32,669 nt of DNA from Nitrososphaerota archaeon (GCA_028867235.1 JAGWGS010000001.1:1-32669); one strand, 5' to 3'; positions 14,647 through 23,182 are shown, numbered from the stretch's first letter. The notes: generated by a model not told the origin, from the sequence alone. Made by a program: numbers and translations.

Positions 14647-15579
14647 TTAGAATCGCACCTGTGATTTGAATCTAGTTACCAATACTACACCTGTAATTGA
14701 AATTATAATCAAGACGGCAGGCAATGGAAATTCTGGCACTGCAGGAGTAGATGCCTCTTGAATGTTATATGATGCAATTAATGCTGGATGAATGCCTACA
14801 TGTGCATCTTTCATTATGGTATTGGCATCTGCCTTGTTACCTAGATCTTGAACTAGCTTTGTAAAGCCAGCAGCAATCTTGTCATTTCCAGCAACACTTG
14901 AGTTCTTTGATGCTACATCACTGAACATTTGTTGTGCGGCAGTTGCAAGTCCTATTGAATTTTCATAAGCATTCTGATTAACTATAGTAGCAGGCATTGA
15001 CGTGGAACTTGACATGCCTGACATGGAGCCAGACATTGAACCACTAGTGCCATTACCATTCATGTTCATTTGTGACATGTCATTCAAGTCAACAGTAGAA
15101 TTTAGTGCGTCACCGTATTTTTCAAGTGACTCTTTTAGAACAAAAACTACAGCAAGTGCTTGTACTGTAGAATTGCCAAGTTTGGACGAGTCCACTCGAG
15201 CAGATACAGATTCATCAAGATAGTTACCAAGCAGGGTTACATCATCTTGTGTACCAGTTGCATTGTTAGATTGAGCATCAGATATAGTAGAATTGATAAG
15301 AGTTGGAATTTGCTTTGCCAACAAGGCGTTTCTCTCACCCGTCTCTCTAGTGTCATTTGCATTCCAATATTCATTTAATGCATCTGCATAGTATCCTATT
15401 GCTTCCTTGCTACCTACATGTTTTGACACAAGACCAACTTCTGTCTTTATTTCAGAGACTTTGGCAAGCCATGATGCGCTCTCATCCCCACCAAAGTTAT
15501 GTGCAAAAGCAGGATGAGTATAGATTAAACCTGATGTTAGAATCGCTGATAACAATATTGCAATTAATTTATTGTTCAC
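14647..15579 (-). CDS. PEFG-CTERM-type surface protein, Asn/Ser/Met-rich
   Basis: A 310-aa exported protein. I start at GTG 15577-15579, 25 bp after a minus-strand TTTTAAAT (15601-15608); this gives a clean signal peptide (NNKLIAILLSAILTSGLIY, cleaved after AFA, mature start HNFGG). The mature part is helical, with a Met/Asn/Gly/Ser-rich stretch (MSQMNMNGN; GSMSGMSS). The C-terminus has the tripartite sorting pattern: VPEFPLP, a hydrophobic helix, then a basic end (FKSQVRF), as in PEFG-CTERM proteins processed by archaeosortase. It is divergent from copCD and shares its operator region. Reading from ATG 15645 would pass through the promoter and is less likely. Confidence 0.82.
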   Translation of the reverse strand: MNNKLIAILLSAILTSGLIYTHPAFAHNFGGDESASWLAKVSEIKTEVGLVSKHVGSKEAIGYYADALNEYWNANDTRETGERNALLAKQIPTLINSTISDAQSNNATGTQDDVTLLGNYLDESVSARVDSSKLGNSTVQALAVVFVLKESLEKYGDALNSTVDLNDMSQMNMNGNGTSGSMSGSMSGMSSSTSMPATIVNQNAYENSIGLATAAQQMFSDVASKNSSVAGNDKIAAGFTKLVQDLGNKADANTIMKDAHVGIHPALIASYNIQEASTPAVPEFPLPAVLIIISITGVVLVTRFKSQVRF

Positions 15580-15600
15580 AGAAAATAAACAAGATTTGTC

Positions 15601-15608
15601 ATTTAAAA
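15601..15608 (-). promoter_or_regulatory. TATA box of the PEFG protein gene
   Basis: TTTTAAAT on the minus strand, 25 bp before GTG 15579 and about 7 bp after the minus-strand copy of the 16-bp element (15615-15630). Confidence 0.5.
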
Positions 15609-15614
15609 GTCTTA

Positions 15615-15630
15615 TAGTACAACAATCGAA
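15615..15630 (-). promoter_or_regulatory. Shared 16-bp element, copy A
   Basis: Read on the minus strand: TTCGATTGTTGTACTA, matching 13 of 16 positions of TTCGATGATTGTACCA. It lies just upstream of the TATA box of the PEFG gene and points toward it. It forms an outward-facing inverted pair with copy B. Confidence 0.55.
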
Positions 15631-15672
15631 TGACATAAAGATCATGCAATAAGCATTGTCAACAATCTAATG

Positions 15673-15688
15673 TTCGATGATTGTACCA
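15673..15688 (+). promoter_or_regulatory. Shared 16-bp element, copy B
   Basis: TTCGATGATTGTACCA. With one more base (G15672) it is identical over 17 bp to 19490-19506. It sits about 16 bp before the copCD TATA-like AATATACTAA (15705-15714) and points toward copCD. It is probably an activator or repressor site. Confidence 0.65.
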
Positions 15689-15738
15689 CAAATTGAGCAA
15701 GAGCAATATACTAAATCAAACAATTCAAGTTGTACTAG

Positions 15739-18657
15739 ATGTCAAGATCAACAAGCAAAAACAAATTCCTCATCGTATTTATCATCGGAATTATCGTAGC
15801 TGTAATATCAGTTCCAAGCATTCCAAGTGCACATGCTCATGCAATCATAACAAAAAGTGATCCAGTTCCAGGACAGTCCCTTTCAGCTGCACCATCAAAA
15901 GTTGACATTTACTTTAGTGATCCAGTCGATATCCGGTACAGTGAAATAAAAATTCTAGATGCAGACGGGCAGCAAATTGAAAAAAGTGACCAACATTACA
16001 TAGGAAGTGATCAAACAGCACTCAGTGTGTCACTTCCATCAGACCTGAAAAATGGCATTTATACAATATCGACCAAAGTGCTTGACCAGACAGATGGTCA
16101 TGTCACTGAAGATGCATTTGTTTTTGGCATAGGCCAGGAGGTACCAAAGAGTACCACAACTCCCACCTCAAGTAACTACCAAGAAGTATCAATACCTGAA
16201 ACAATAACAAGATTTCCGACACTTGTGGGACAGATAGTAGTTGCAGGAATTGCATCTGCATCTTTATGGTTATGGGGACCTGTCTCAAGAATTCCAGGAT
16301 TTGGAAAGACAACTGAGGCCACAAGGGCCAAGATAGACAGCGCAATGGCAAGACTTGCAGTAATTGGCTCCATAGTAGTAGTATCATCAGGCTTTGCAAT
16401 GATAATTGTCCAGGCCTATTCCATCAATGCAGGAATACTCGATGCAATATCTACAAAGTTTGGAAACATGTGGGTTTTGCGAATGATAACATCGTCAGTA
16501 TTACTTGGCATGTCGTTGATGCTATACCAAAAAACAAGAAAAAATCCTGCAATCATTTCAAAATACCACACAGCAACACTTCTTGGAATAAGCTTTACAG
16601 TACTTTTGACAACCAGTCTAATCAGCCATGGCGCTGCAACAGGCCAGATAACGCCACTCTTGCTAGACTTTTTCCACAATGTGTTTGCATCATTATGGAT
16701 TGGAGGAATAATCTATATTGCATTTGTAGTCATGCCACAAGTAAAAAAATCAGATCAAGGAAGCGGCATCATGTCAATAATAATTCCAAGATTTTCCATA
16801 CTTGTCATATCAGTACTTGGTGCAGTTGTAATTACAGGACCATTCCTGTTGTATTTACTAGAAAATAATCTTGCACTCACATTAGCGTCATTTTATGGTC
16901 GAGTCTTGATTGTAAAATTACTTTTGGCTTGCGTCATGATTGCGTTTGGAGCATACCACCAAACATTTCGCAGCGAAGACAGGCAAGCATCATCATCAAG
17001 TCAAGGCATCAGAAACCCCATCATGCAATTATCCAGTCCAAGCCAATCCATCTCAAGATTTGATAAAACCATAAAGATAGAAGCTCTAATTGGTATCGCA
17101 CTTGTTGCCACTGTTGCAATACTTGTAGATTCAGGTCTACCATCAGGCGAGTTTCAAAATCAACTCCAATCAGTACAGTATGATGTATTTGGTCTTACTA
17201 CAAATGCAAACCAGGCACTACCTGGTCTTTCCCAGACAGGGTTTATCGATAATGGAAGCAGAATTGTTTCATCAATTTCGCCATTTACCACAGGAGACAA
17301 CAATTTTGTAGTGTCATTTCTTGATTCTTCCAAAAATCAGATAGACATGGAATCTGCACAGATAAAACTCACACAGACTGACAACAACATAGGGCCAATA
17401 ACAATAGATGCCAACAAGACAGACACCGGCACCTTTACTGCCAAGACAGACTTTGGATTTCCAGGACACTGGACATTACGAGTAGAAGGAGTACAAAATA
17501 AGCAAAACTCATTGAACCTTGTCTATTCATACAACTTTTTTGTCAAGCCAGGACTAGGTAATCTCCAGACAGACATCAAAGAATACAAGACCCCAGGAAA
17601 CAGCAGTACCCCAAGATATCCAGTATACGACAGCACCCGAAACAAGGTCTGGGTTGGAGACACCACACTTGGAAGCGGCAAGATACTTGATTTTGATTTG
17701 GCTACAAACAAATTCACAGAACACAAAATTCCAGGACTAAACAGCATGGTCTATTCAGCACTTGACTCACATGACACTCTATGGTATATTGATTACACAA
17801 GAAAAGTTCTTGGAAACTATAACCCAGATGACAATTCCAACAAGGAATATCCAATTCCAAACCAGGACTTTCTCACATCAATAGCAATTGACAGAAACGA
17901 TACCGTCTGGATAACTTCACATTCTGATGACATATTGAAATTTTCTCCATCTACAGGAAAATTTGATTCCATAAAACTTACGCCAAAATCAGATCCACTT
18001 GACATGGCAATTGACAACACTCAAGGTACAATATGGATTGCAGACGGAATTGGAAAAATAACAAGTTTTGATATTGCAGCAAGCAAGGCGACAGATTATA
18101 CCCCACAGGACAATTTCACCATGAAAGGGCCCACGGGAATAATCCTGGGCTCTCAGACAGGCAAGATATACATCTCAGAGCATGAAGGACAGGCAGTCAC
18201 TGTCTTTGATCCCCTATTAAAGACATTTAGAAAGATTCCACTTGATTCAAACCCAGACAATCTACCATATGGCATGGCATTTGACAAATATCACAATCTT
18301 TGGGTTGCACAACACACATTTGATAAGATATCAGTAATAGATACAAGGACAAACCAAGTAATAGAAAAAAATATTCCAACATCTGGCACATGGGTCCAGT
18401 GGTTGACATCAGACTCTGAAGGAAACATAATCATGGCAGAAGAAAAGGCAAACGCACTTGCTGTAGTAGACATATCTGCAGGACCAGTACAAAGTATACA
18501 ACAAGAAATCCAATCATCAATTCCAAGCTTGGGAGTAAATTACACCCAAGTGGTAGCACCTACAATGACAGGACTTTTGGTAATTGTAGGATTGTTTTAT
18601 TCCAAGGGCGTGATTGATCTTAGAAAAGCCACTGATCAAATCAAGTCACAATCCTAA
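15739..18657 (+). CDS. copCD: CopC-CopD-beta-propeller fusion protein, copper transport
   Basis: A 972-aa multidomain membrane protein. The signal peptide is cut at AHA/HA, so the mature protein would begin with His34, the first ligand of a CopC copper brace; TDGHVTEDAF gives the matching Asp and His. CopC covers residues about 34-135. CopD follows (about 150-460) with eight or so TM helices. A beta-sandwich domain (about 470-610) precedes a Vgb/NHL-like beta-propeller (about 616-930) with repeated VWVGD, LWYIDY, VWITSH, IWIADG and LWVAQ blades. One TM helix lies near residue 945. Role: copper binding outside and passage inward. ATG 15739 is 26-29 bp after AATATACTAA. A copper supply role suits an organism rich in copper enzymes. 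Confidence 0.9.
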   Translation: MSRSTSKNKFLIVFIIGIIVAVISVPSIPSAHAHAIITKSDPVPGQSLSAAPSKVDIYFSDPVDIRYSEIKILDADGQQIEKSDQHYIGSDQTALSVSLPSDLKNGIYTISTKVLDQTDGHVTEDAFVFGIGQEVPKSTTTPTSSNYQEVSIPETITRFPTLVGQIVVAGIASASLWLWGPVSRIPGFGKTTEATRAKIDSAMARLAVIGSIVVVSSGFAMIIVQAYSINAGILDAISTKFGNMWVLRMITSSVLLGMSLMLYQKTRKNPAIISKYHTATLLGISFTVLLTTSLISHGAATGQITPLLLDFFHNVFASLWIGGIIYIAFVVMPQVKKSDQGSGIMSIIIPRFSILVISVLGAVVITGPFLLYLLENNLALTLASFYGRVLIVKLLLACVMIAFGAYHQTFRSEDRQASSSSQGIRNPIMQLSSPSQSISRFDKTIKIEALIGIALVATVAILVDSGLPSGEFQNQLQSVQYDVFGLTTNANQALPGLSQTGFIDNGSRIVSSISPFTTGDNNFVVSFLDSSKNQIDMESAQIKLTQTDNNIGPITIDANKTDTGTFTAKTDFGFPGHWTLRVEGVQNKQNSLNLVYSYNFFVKPGLGNLQTDIKEYKTPGNSSTPRYPVYDSTRNKVWVGDTTLGSGKILDFDLATNKFTEHKIPGLNSMVYSALDSHDTLWYIDYTRKVLGNYNPDDNSNKEYPIPNQDFLTSIAIDRNDTVWITSHSDDILKFSPSTGKFDSIKLTPKSDPLDMAIDNTQGTIWIADGIGKITSFDIAASKATDYTPQDNFTMKGPTGIILGSQTGKIYISEHEGQAVTVFDPLLKTFRKIPLDSNPDNLPYGMAFDKYHNLWVAQHTFDKISVIDTRTNQVIEKNIPTSGTWVQWLTSDSEGNIIMAEEKANALAVVDISAGPVQSIQQEIQSSIPSLGVNYTQVVAPTMTGLLVIVGLFYSKGVIDLRKATDQIKSQS

Positions 18658-18695
18658 ATACAAAATCAATAATACAATAAAAATAAAAAAGGAAA

Positions 18696-18719
18696 AAGTG
18701 GTTTTATCCACTTAGTTTT
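18696..18719 (+). terminator. Hairpin plus T run after copCD
   Basis: AAGTGG (18696-18701) pairs with CCACTT (18708-18713) over a 6-nt loop, followed by a T-rich run (AGTTTTTT). It lies between convergent genes and overlaps the last codons of the secreted-protein gene. Confidence 0.5.
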
Positions 18720-19219
18720 TTGAGGCCCTCTGCAATAGAAAATGTTGCAGTATTTCTATCACCAAAGGTGATTGGATCATGGCCGGTGTTTACTATTGCA
18801 AAGTCTGTGACTCCACTAGGTGTACCAATATCAAAATGATACAGACAGTTCTGTCCAGGTGTAGACAACTGTGACAGATATTCAGGAGATATAGGAGTTA
18901 ATGTGTTTACACCTACATCCACCCTACCCTGCACAAATGATATCTTTGGAGTTCCATCACTATTACATGGTACATACATTGCAACATGTCCTCGGGTGGT
19001 CAAAAATGGCGTGGTATCCACCATATCCAAAAATTCACCAGGTTGCAAAGTTATTCCTTTGAAGGAGAACCATTCTTCAGTCGGGATATCATTTGTGACG
19101 GGCTGGTATTTTACACCAGCTGCATATGCATTTGTTTTTGTCACAGGACTGATTGCAAGTCCCACAGTAGCAACTATAGCAATTGCCACAATTGCAGTCA
19201 AGATTTTTTTATGCATCAT
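18704..19219 (-). CDS. Secreted protein of unknown function, 171 aa
   Basis: The signal peptide (ILTAIVAIAIVATVGLAISP) is cleaved near NAYA. The mature part is beta-rich. A His (TRGHVAMYVPC) and a later Cys-x2-His (NCLYHFDIG) recall cupredoxin ligands, but the Met that should follow in a CxxHxxxxM-type site is missing, so I do not call it a cupredoxin. ATG 19217-19219 fits a minus-strand GAAATATTTTTTC box at about 19235-19247. An inverted repeat ATTGGTAT-N11-ATACCAAT lies just upstream (19251-19277). It is encoded between copCD and the wHTH operon, so a role in copper or redox handling is possible. Confidence 0.72.
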   Translation of the reverse strand: MMHKKILTAIVAIAIVATVGLAISPVTKTNAYAAGVKYQPVTNDIPTEEWFSFKGITLQPGEFLDMVDTTPFLTTRGHVAMYVPCNSDGTPKISFVQGRVDVGVNTLTPISPEYLSQLSTPGQNCLYHFDIGTPSGVTDFAIVNTGHDPITFGDRNTATFSIAEGLKKLSG

Positions 19220-19250
19220 GATTTGAGAACTAGAAAAAATATTTCAAGAA

Positions 19251-19277
19251 ATTGGTATATTCGTAGAACATACCAAT
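19251..19277. promoter_or_regulatory. Inverted repeat ATTGGTAT-N11-ATACCAAT
   Basis: A perfect 8-bp inverted repeat with an 11-bp spacer, directly upstream of the promoter of the 18704-19219 gene. It resembles the half sites at the marR promoter (ATTGGTGTACCAAT), so it could be bound by a related regulator. Confidence 0.4.
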
Positions 19278-19450
19278 AATGGAAAACATGTGAATTTAGA
19301 CATTGCAAAAATTATGCAAAAAAAATATTTTAGAAAAATGGCTCATTTTTGCTGGATGACCGCACTTGTCATACAGCAAAAAAAGAGCAGTGATGAAGCC
19401 AATACGATACGCTGTACCACACATGACACCAATTTACAAAATAAACAAGA

Positions 19451-19466
19451 TGGTACATTTAACGAA
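19451..19466 (-). promoter_or_regulatory. Shared 16-bp element, copy C
   Basis: On the minus strand TTCGTTAAATGTACCA, 13 of 16 matches to the consensus. It is paired, outward-facing, with copy D 24 bp further on, mirroring the pair at 15615-15688. Confidence 0.5.
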
Positions 19467-19490
19467 TATACCACAGATTCGACTAATTTG

Positions 19491-19506
19491 TTCGATGATT
19501 GTACCA
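19491..19506 (+). promoter_or_regulatory. Shared 16-bp element, copy D
   Basis: TTCGATGATTGTACCA, identical to copy B. It ends 5 bp before the TATA box TTTAAATTA (19512-19520) of the membrane protein/wHTH operon. Confidence 0.65.
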
Positions 19507-19511
19507 TTTCG

Positions 19512-19520
19512 TTTAAATTA
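19512..19520 (+). promoter_or_regulatory. TATA box of membrane protein/wHTH operon
   Basis: TTTAAATTA, centred 26 bp before GTG 19542, giving a leaderless GTG start. Confidence 0.55.
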
Positions 19521-19541
19521 AAATTTGAACCAATTAGAGAT

Positions 19542-19934
19542 GTGTCAAGATACGACAATATCATCGAAAACAGATCAAATCTGTTGACTCTGATAATGTT
19601 TCTAGTAATTGGTATTTTAGCGGTGCCTGTAATTTTGCCACACTTGCTTCACAAGTTCCAAGTATTCCACATTTTGATTCACCTCAGCGGAATAAGTCTT
19701 GCAGTGTTTCTTAGCGTGATTTCAGCAATTGCATATTCCAGGGTCAAGACCAAAAGAATGTTCTTTACAATGATAGCATTTTCATTATTTGTCATAGCAG
19801 AAGCATTATCACTTGTAGACGCAGCATGGCAATACACATACTATTTAGGTCCGTTTCCCGCAGAAGAGATAGGTCATTTCTTTGAATTGTCAACTCTTGG
19901 AATGTTTGCGATCAGTGTATTTAGGAAGGACTAG
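19542..19934 (+). CDS. Four-helix membrane protein paired with a wHTH regulator
   Basis: A 130-aa membrane protein with four TM helices (about residues 13-32, 41-62, 69-90, 105-125) and His residues in or near membranes (ILPHLLHKFQVFHILIH). The family is unnamed to me. GTG 19542 is selected from the TATA box 26 bp upstream; the frame extends further upstream but there the predicted peptide is low-complexity. The wHTH gene starts 2 bp after its stop, so it may be the sensor or partner of that regulator. The His-rich first loop could bind metal; this is inference. Confidence 0.72.
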   Translation: MSRYDNIIENRSNLLTLIMFLVIGILAVPVILPHLLHKFQVFHILIHLSGISLAVFLSVISAIAYSRVKTKRMFFTMIAFSLFVIAEALSLVDAAWQYTYYLGPFPAEEIGHFFELSTLGMFAISVFRKD

Positions 19935-19936
19935 AC

Positions 19937-20434
19937 ATGGATAGAACATCAGAGATAGTCAACATCATTGAAAAAAATCCTGGGATAAAATTCAGGGAGA
20001 TAATGAGGGAGACAGGATTCAAAAACGGTGTACTAAGCTATCACACAAGAAAGCTAGAAGAAAATGGAGCTGTGAAAATTGACAGAAAGTTAGGTGAGAC
20101 TAGATTTTATCCTCTTTTTGTAACAGAAAAAGAATCAGTCTTGATATCAAGCCTTAGGCGCGACACCCAAAGACAGATACTTTTGGCGCTACTACGGGAT
20201 TCTCCACTTGGATTCAATGATCTTGTAGGTCTAGTCAAAAAGGCACCATCCACAGTATCTACATTTCTTTCAAGACTTGTAGAAGACAACATCATTGAAA
20301 TCAAAATAATAGAACTACGAAAGACATATTCCTTGAAAAACCCAGACATGGTACGAGAGATAATAGAAAAATACAATCCAGTGTTACTTGAAAGAACTGC
20401 ATACAACTTTGCAGACACATTTGCAAACCTATAG
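19937..20434 (+). CDS. Tandem winged-helix transcriptional regulator
   Basis: A 165-aa protein with two wHTH domains and no extra sensor domain. The first (residues about 1-60) reads IIEKNPGIKFREIMRETGF, then GVLSYHTRKLEENGAV; the second (about 70-135) reads RQILLALLRDSPLGFNDLV, then APSTVSTFLSRLVEDNIIE. This layout is common among thaumarchaeal regulators. It is co-transcribed with the small membrane protein (2-bp gap). The 17-bp element in its own promoter is identical to one at copCD, so this protein is the best local candidate to bind it. Ligand not known; copper is inferred from context. Confidence 0.88.
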   Translation: MDRTSEIVNIIEKNPGIKFREIMRETGFKNGVLSYHTRKLEENGAVKIDRKLGETRFYPLFVTEKESVLISSLRRDTQRQILLALLRDSPLGFNDLVGLVKKAPSTVSTFLSRLVEDNIIEIKIIELRKTYSLKNPDMVREIIEKYNPVLLERTAYNFADTFANL

Positions 20435-20486
20435 TATATCAAAAATACAATAAACCTGTTATGACATAATGAGAAGATACCCATTG

Positions 20487-20496
20487 TTTATTTATA
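20487..20496 (+). promoter_or_regulatory. TATA box for the 20522 gene
   Basis: TTTATTTATA, centred about 28-30 bp before TTG 20522. An in-frame TGA at 20516-20518 excludes any upstream start, so TTG is the first possible codon. Confidence 0.5.
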
Positions 20497-20521
20497 GATG
20501 AAAAATAACAATTCATGAAAA

Positions 20522-21892
20522 TTGAAAAAGATTGCAATCATATTCATTAGCGGATTTGTCTTGTTTTCAGGTATTTTTTTCACATCAGCATATGGCGATG
20601 GGCTTGCAAGTGAGATACTCCCTCCTGCAATGATTGGAAACAAGAATGTCACATTGTCAATTAACTCATCACCATTTTTGATTGACAACAATCATGTAGG
20701 AACACAGATAAATTTCATAGTACAGGATGCATCAAATCAAGTCCCATTCCAGCAGGTAACACTATCAGTTGCTGCGTTCAAGGACAATAATGCACTGTTT
20801 GGCCACATATTCATGAGTGACAGTGGCAACTTTTTGTTCAATGTCATACCTGACAATTCTTCAAACAATATCACAATAACAGAAAAAGGCGGCATACTTC
20901 CAGGACTGTTAGGCCACAGTGGGACATATGACATCAAAGGACCAGTCTTTGTATCAGGAGGCCTGTACAAATTCAAGATTAATGTTCTAACACTTGGCTC
21001 CTATGACAACCAAATAAGCAAGTCCTATGATGCTGCAATATCAATACCTCAAACAAACCAGTATACGATATACGATAATGAAGACGGGAAGCAAACAGTC
21101 TCCATTATTGCATATTATGACACACTAGGAAATTTCCAGTATGATAAAGACAATAAAAAAATGAGTTTTACAATGCCGTTTAACTGGGGCCCTGACAACC
21201 TAAAACAAGTTACGGTGGTACACCAAGAACTAAAGATACCAAGATCCTTTGCAACATTTGTCGTTACAAAATACGATGCAAGCGTTAACGGCATACAACT
21301 TCCAGACAAGGCAATAAGCATCGATGACTATTCTTCAGACGAATACAGAATCATTCACTTGATACTATACAAACAAGAGATAGCCACCATCAGTCAACAA
21401 CAAAATACAAAACAAGAGATGGACTTTACATTGTCCCCAAGCAACCAGACTGCATTTCCAGTAATCCAATATACAAGAAATGCCCAGTACAAGGTAAGCC
21501 TCAGCTGGGACCCACCCAAAATCATGGCAGGACAAACAACAAAATTATCATTCCAGGTGCTTGACCCCTACATTGTGAACAAGACGGTAGGCTCTATATC
21601 ATATGACTTTTCTGCAATTGAGGGAAAGAATGGTCTTGCATACCACAAGAGTGGAACTACAAACAGTGACGGTACACCAAACATAATAGACATGAACCTT
21701 CCAGACAACTATACAGGCCCAATGACTATGGGATTTGAGAACCTAAATGGAAATAGTTTTGCAGATGCAGAGTTTACTGCAATTGTATCAAGACCTGTAA
21801 TAGTGCCTGAATTTCCATCAGGTGCCATCATGATATCATCAATTGCAGTATTTGCCACAGCCCTGATTTTGCCCAGATTTTTGAAGACATGA
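20522..21892 (+). CDS. PEFG-CTERM-type surface protein, 456 aa
   Basis: A large exported beta-rich protein. The TTG start gives KKIAIIFISGFVLFSGIFF, cleaved after SAYG. The body (about 30-420) is made of Ig-like beta domains with many Asn and Thr, and the C-terminus carries VPEFPSG, a hydrophobic helix and RFLKT, matching the archaeosortase-type PEFG-CTERM pattern. The upstream ATG at 20515 is in another frame and meets a stop within a few codons. It overlaps the next small membrane protein gene by ATGA. Role at the cell surface or S-layer is unknown. Confidence 0.83.
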   Translation: MKKIAIIFISGFVLFSGIFFTSAYGDGLASEILPPAMIGNKNVTLSINSSPFLIDNNHVGTQINFIVQDASNQVPFQQVTLSVAAFKDNNALFGHIFMSDSGNFLFNVIPDNSSNNITITEKGGILPGLLGHSGTYDIKGPVFVSGGLYKFKINVLTLGSYDNQISKSYDAAISIPQTNQYTIYDNEDGKQTVSIIAYYDTLGNFQYDKDNKKMSFTMPFNWGPDNLKQVTVVHQELKIPRSFATFVVTKYDASVNGIQLPDKAISIDDYSSDEYRIIHLILYKQEIATISQQQNTKQEMDFTLSPSNQTAFPVIQYTRNAQYKVSLSWDPPKIMAGQTTKLSFQVLDPYIVNKTVGSISYDFSAIEGKNGLAYHKSGTTNSDGTPNIIDMNLPDNYTGPMTMGFENLNGNSFADAEFTAIVSRPVIVPEFPSGAIMISSIAVFATALILPRFLKT

Positions 21893-22134
21893 AGATAAAG
21901 CGAGGTACAGGAATCATGATTGCAGGTATTGCCATGTTCCTAGCAGGACACTTTCTCTCCCAGCTGGTGCTAAATCTTACCCCAACAATAAATCCTGCAA
22001 ATTCAAGTTTGATTGCAGATGCAAACTATCACATGATAGCAATGAGCAATCAGTTGACAACTGTCAGCCAGTTTGGAATAATCGCACTAGTGATTGGTGC
22101 ATTTGTGTTTTTCATTGACAGAAGAACAGGTTAG
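21889..22134 (+). CDS. Small two-TM membrane protein
   Basis: An 81-aa protein with two TM helices (residues about 8-28 and 60-77) and an extracytoplasmic loop (NLTPTINPANSSLIADANYH) between. Its ATG overlaps the stop of the PEFG gene (ATGA), implying translational coupling and a shared role at the membrane. No family recognised. Confidence 0.75.
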   Translation: MKIKRGTGIMIAGIAMFLAGHFLSQLVLNLTPTINPANSSLIADANYHMIAMSNQLTTVSQFGIIALVIGAFVFFIDRRTG

Positions 22135-22139
22135 AGATT

Positions 22140-23090
22140 TTACCCTTTCATGCCATATCCTACTAGGACTGAATAGCAACCAAGTCCACATTCCTCACAT
22201 ATTGGCTTCATGGAAGAGCTCTCCGCACTTCCAATACAACATGGCCGTTTTTCTCTTCCCATGTGGTCAACTGATACAATTGCCCAGGTAGGACAGTCAA
22301 CAGGAGTTGTTCCACGTCCCCCCCAGTTTTTTTTCATTAGTTCCAGTTGGCTGTCAGGATTTATGATATAATCATCATCAAATTTTTTCCTCATTGACAT
22401 GATGTTATCTACAACTCTAGTCCTCTCAGGACCAAACGGCAGGAACAGTGGGTCTCCCTTTGCAAAGGGAGTGTGGAATTGGAATCCAATCTTGTTTGTG
22501 TGATCATGCCATTCCTCCATGACATCGTTGACTGTCTTGTAGTTTTGCGAGTTGATTGTCATTGTTATCCAGATATCTTTCCAGGCCTTGTCGCCATTAT
22601 TTTGTACATATTCTAGAACATGTTTTCGAGTTTTATCATAAGAGCCAGGACCACGAATCTTGTCGTGTATCTCTTTTGTACCATCAATTGAGATCCAGTA
22701 AAAGTACAGGTTTGGAATTTTTCGTATCGGTAATGTCCCATTTGATACAATGCAGACACGTTTTGGAAATTGCTTGACAAACAAGTCTATCACATCAGGA
22801 CGCAGTGTAGGTTCTCCTCCAACCAATGTTATAATAAAAACATGATTTTTCTTGAATTTTTCATCAATTACTTTTTGCCATTGTTCAACTGTAAGCTCTT
22901 CATTTTCTTTTCTGTTTAACCACCAGTAACAATGGGTGCAGTGGAGATTACATACATTTATGATGTCAGCAGATCCATAAAGCGGACTTTTTCTATGAAG
23001 CAACTTGTATCCTGCAAACTTGCCAAATATGTGAAAATAGCAAGGCATCTCTTGGATTATCTGCGTAAAACCTCTTCCCATTATTTCCAT
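22140..23090 (-). CDS. Radical SAM protein with C-terminal Cys cluster
   Basis: A 316-aa radical S-adenosylmethionine enzyme. The cluster motif CNLHCTHC places Cys47, Cys51 and Cys54; GGEPTLRPD and SIDGTKEIHDKIRG are the SAM-binding and fold motifs. The C-terminal region has CPTWAIVSVDHMGREKRPCC and CEECGLGC, a SPASM/Twitch-like cluster ligand set. The organisation resembles peptide-modifying or cofactor-maturation enzymes, but no precursor peptide or partner is adjacent. ATG 23088-23090 or 23079-23081. It is transcribed alone. Confidence 0.9.
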   Translation of the reverse strand: MEIMGRGFTQIIQEMPCYFHIFGKFAGYKLLHRKSPLYGSADIINVCNLHCTHCYWWLNRKENEELTVEQWQKVIDEKFKKNHVFIITLVGGEPTLRPDVIDLFVKQFPKRVCIVSNGTLPIRKIPNLYFYWISIDGTKEIHDKIRGPGSYDKTRKHVLEYVQNNGDKAWKDIWITMTINSQNYKTVNDVMEEWHDHTNKIGFQFHTPFAKGDPLFLPFGPERTRVVDNIMSMRKKFDDDYIINPDSQLELMKKNWGGRGTTPVDCPTWAIVSVDHMGREKRPCCIGSAESSSMKPICEECGLGCYSVLVGYGMKG

Positions 23091-23182
23091 GATACATAAT
23101 AGTCACAAAGATGCTTAAAAGGAATTTTGCAGGCTGATTTTACAATGACATGGGCATACTCTCAAATGCCACAGACATGGGA

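Larger units (their letters stand above)
19278..19541. other. Gene-free promoter region with multiple operator-like sites
   Basis: 264 bp. An open frame crosses it but its codons look non-coding (low-complexity, no domain), so I treat the region as regulatory. It holds the two elements C and D, a weaker site ATACGATACGCTGTACCACA (about 19402-19421), and a TATA box at 19512-19520. Confidence 0.5.

Noticed and set aside
18704..19219. Calling this secreted protein a cupredoxin
   Set aside because: Cys-x2-His is present but the axial Met and clear first-His motif are missing, so only an unknown secreted protein is supported.
19290..19541. Upstream extension of the four-helix membrane protein
   Set aside because: The added residues are low-complexity, and the region contains the TATA box and operator sites that fit a start at GTG 19542.
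22476..22489. Palindrome ATTGGAATCCAAT
   Set aside because: It lies inside the radical SAM coding sequence and is explained by codons; no regulatory context.
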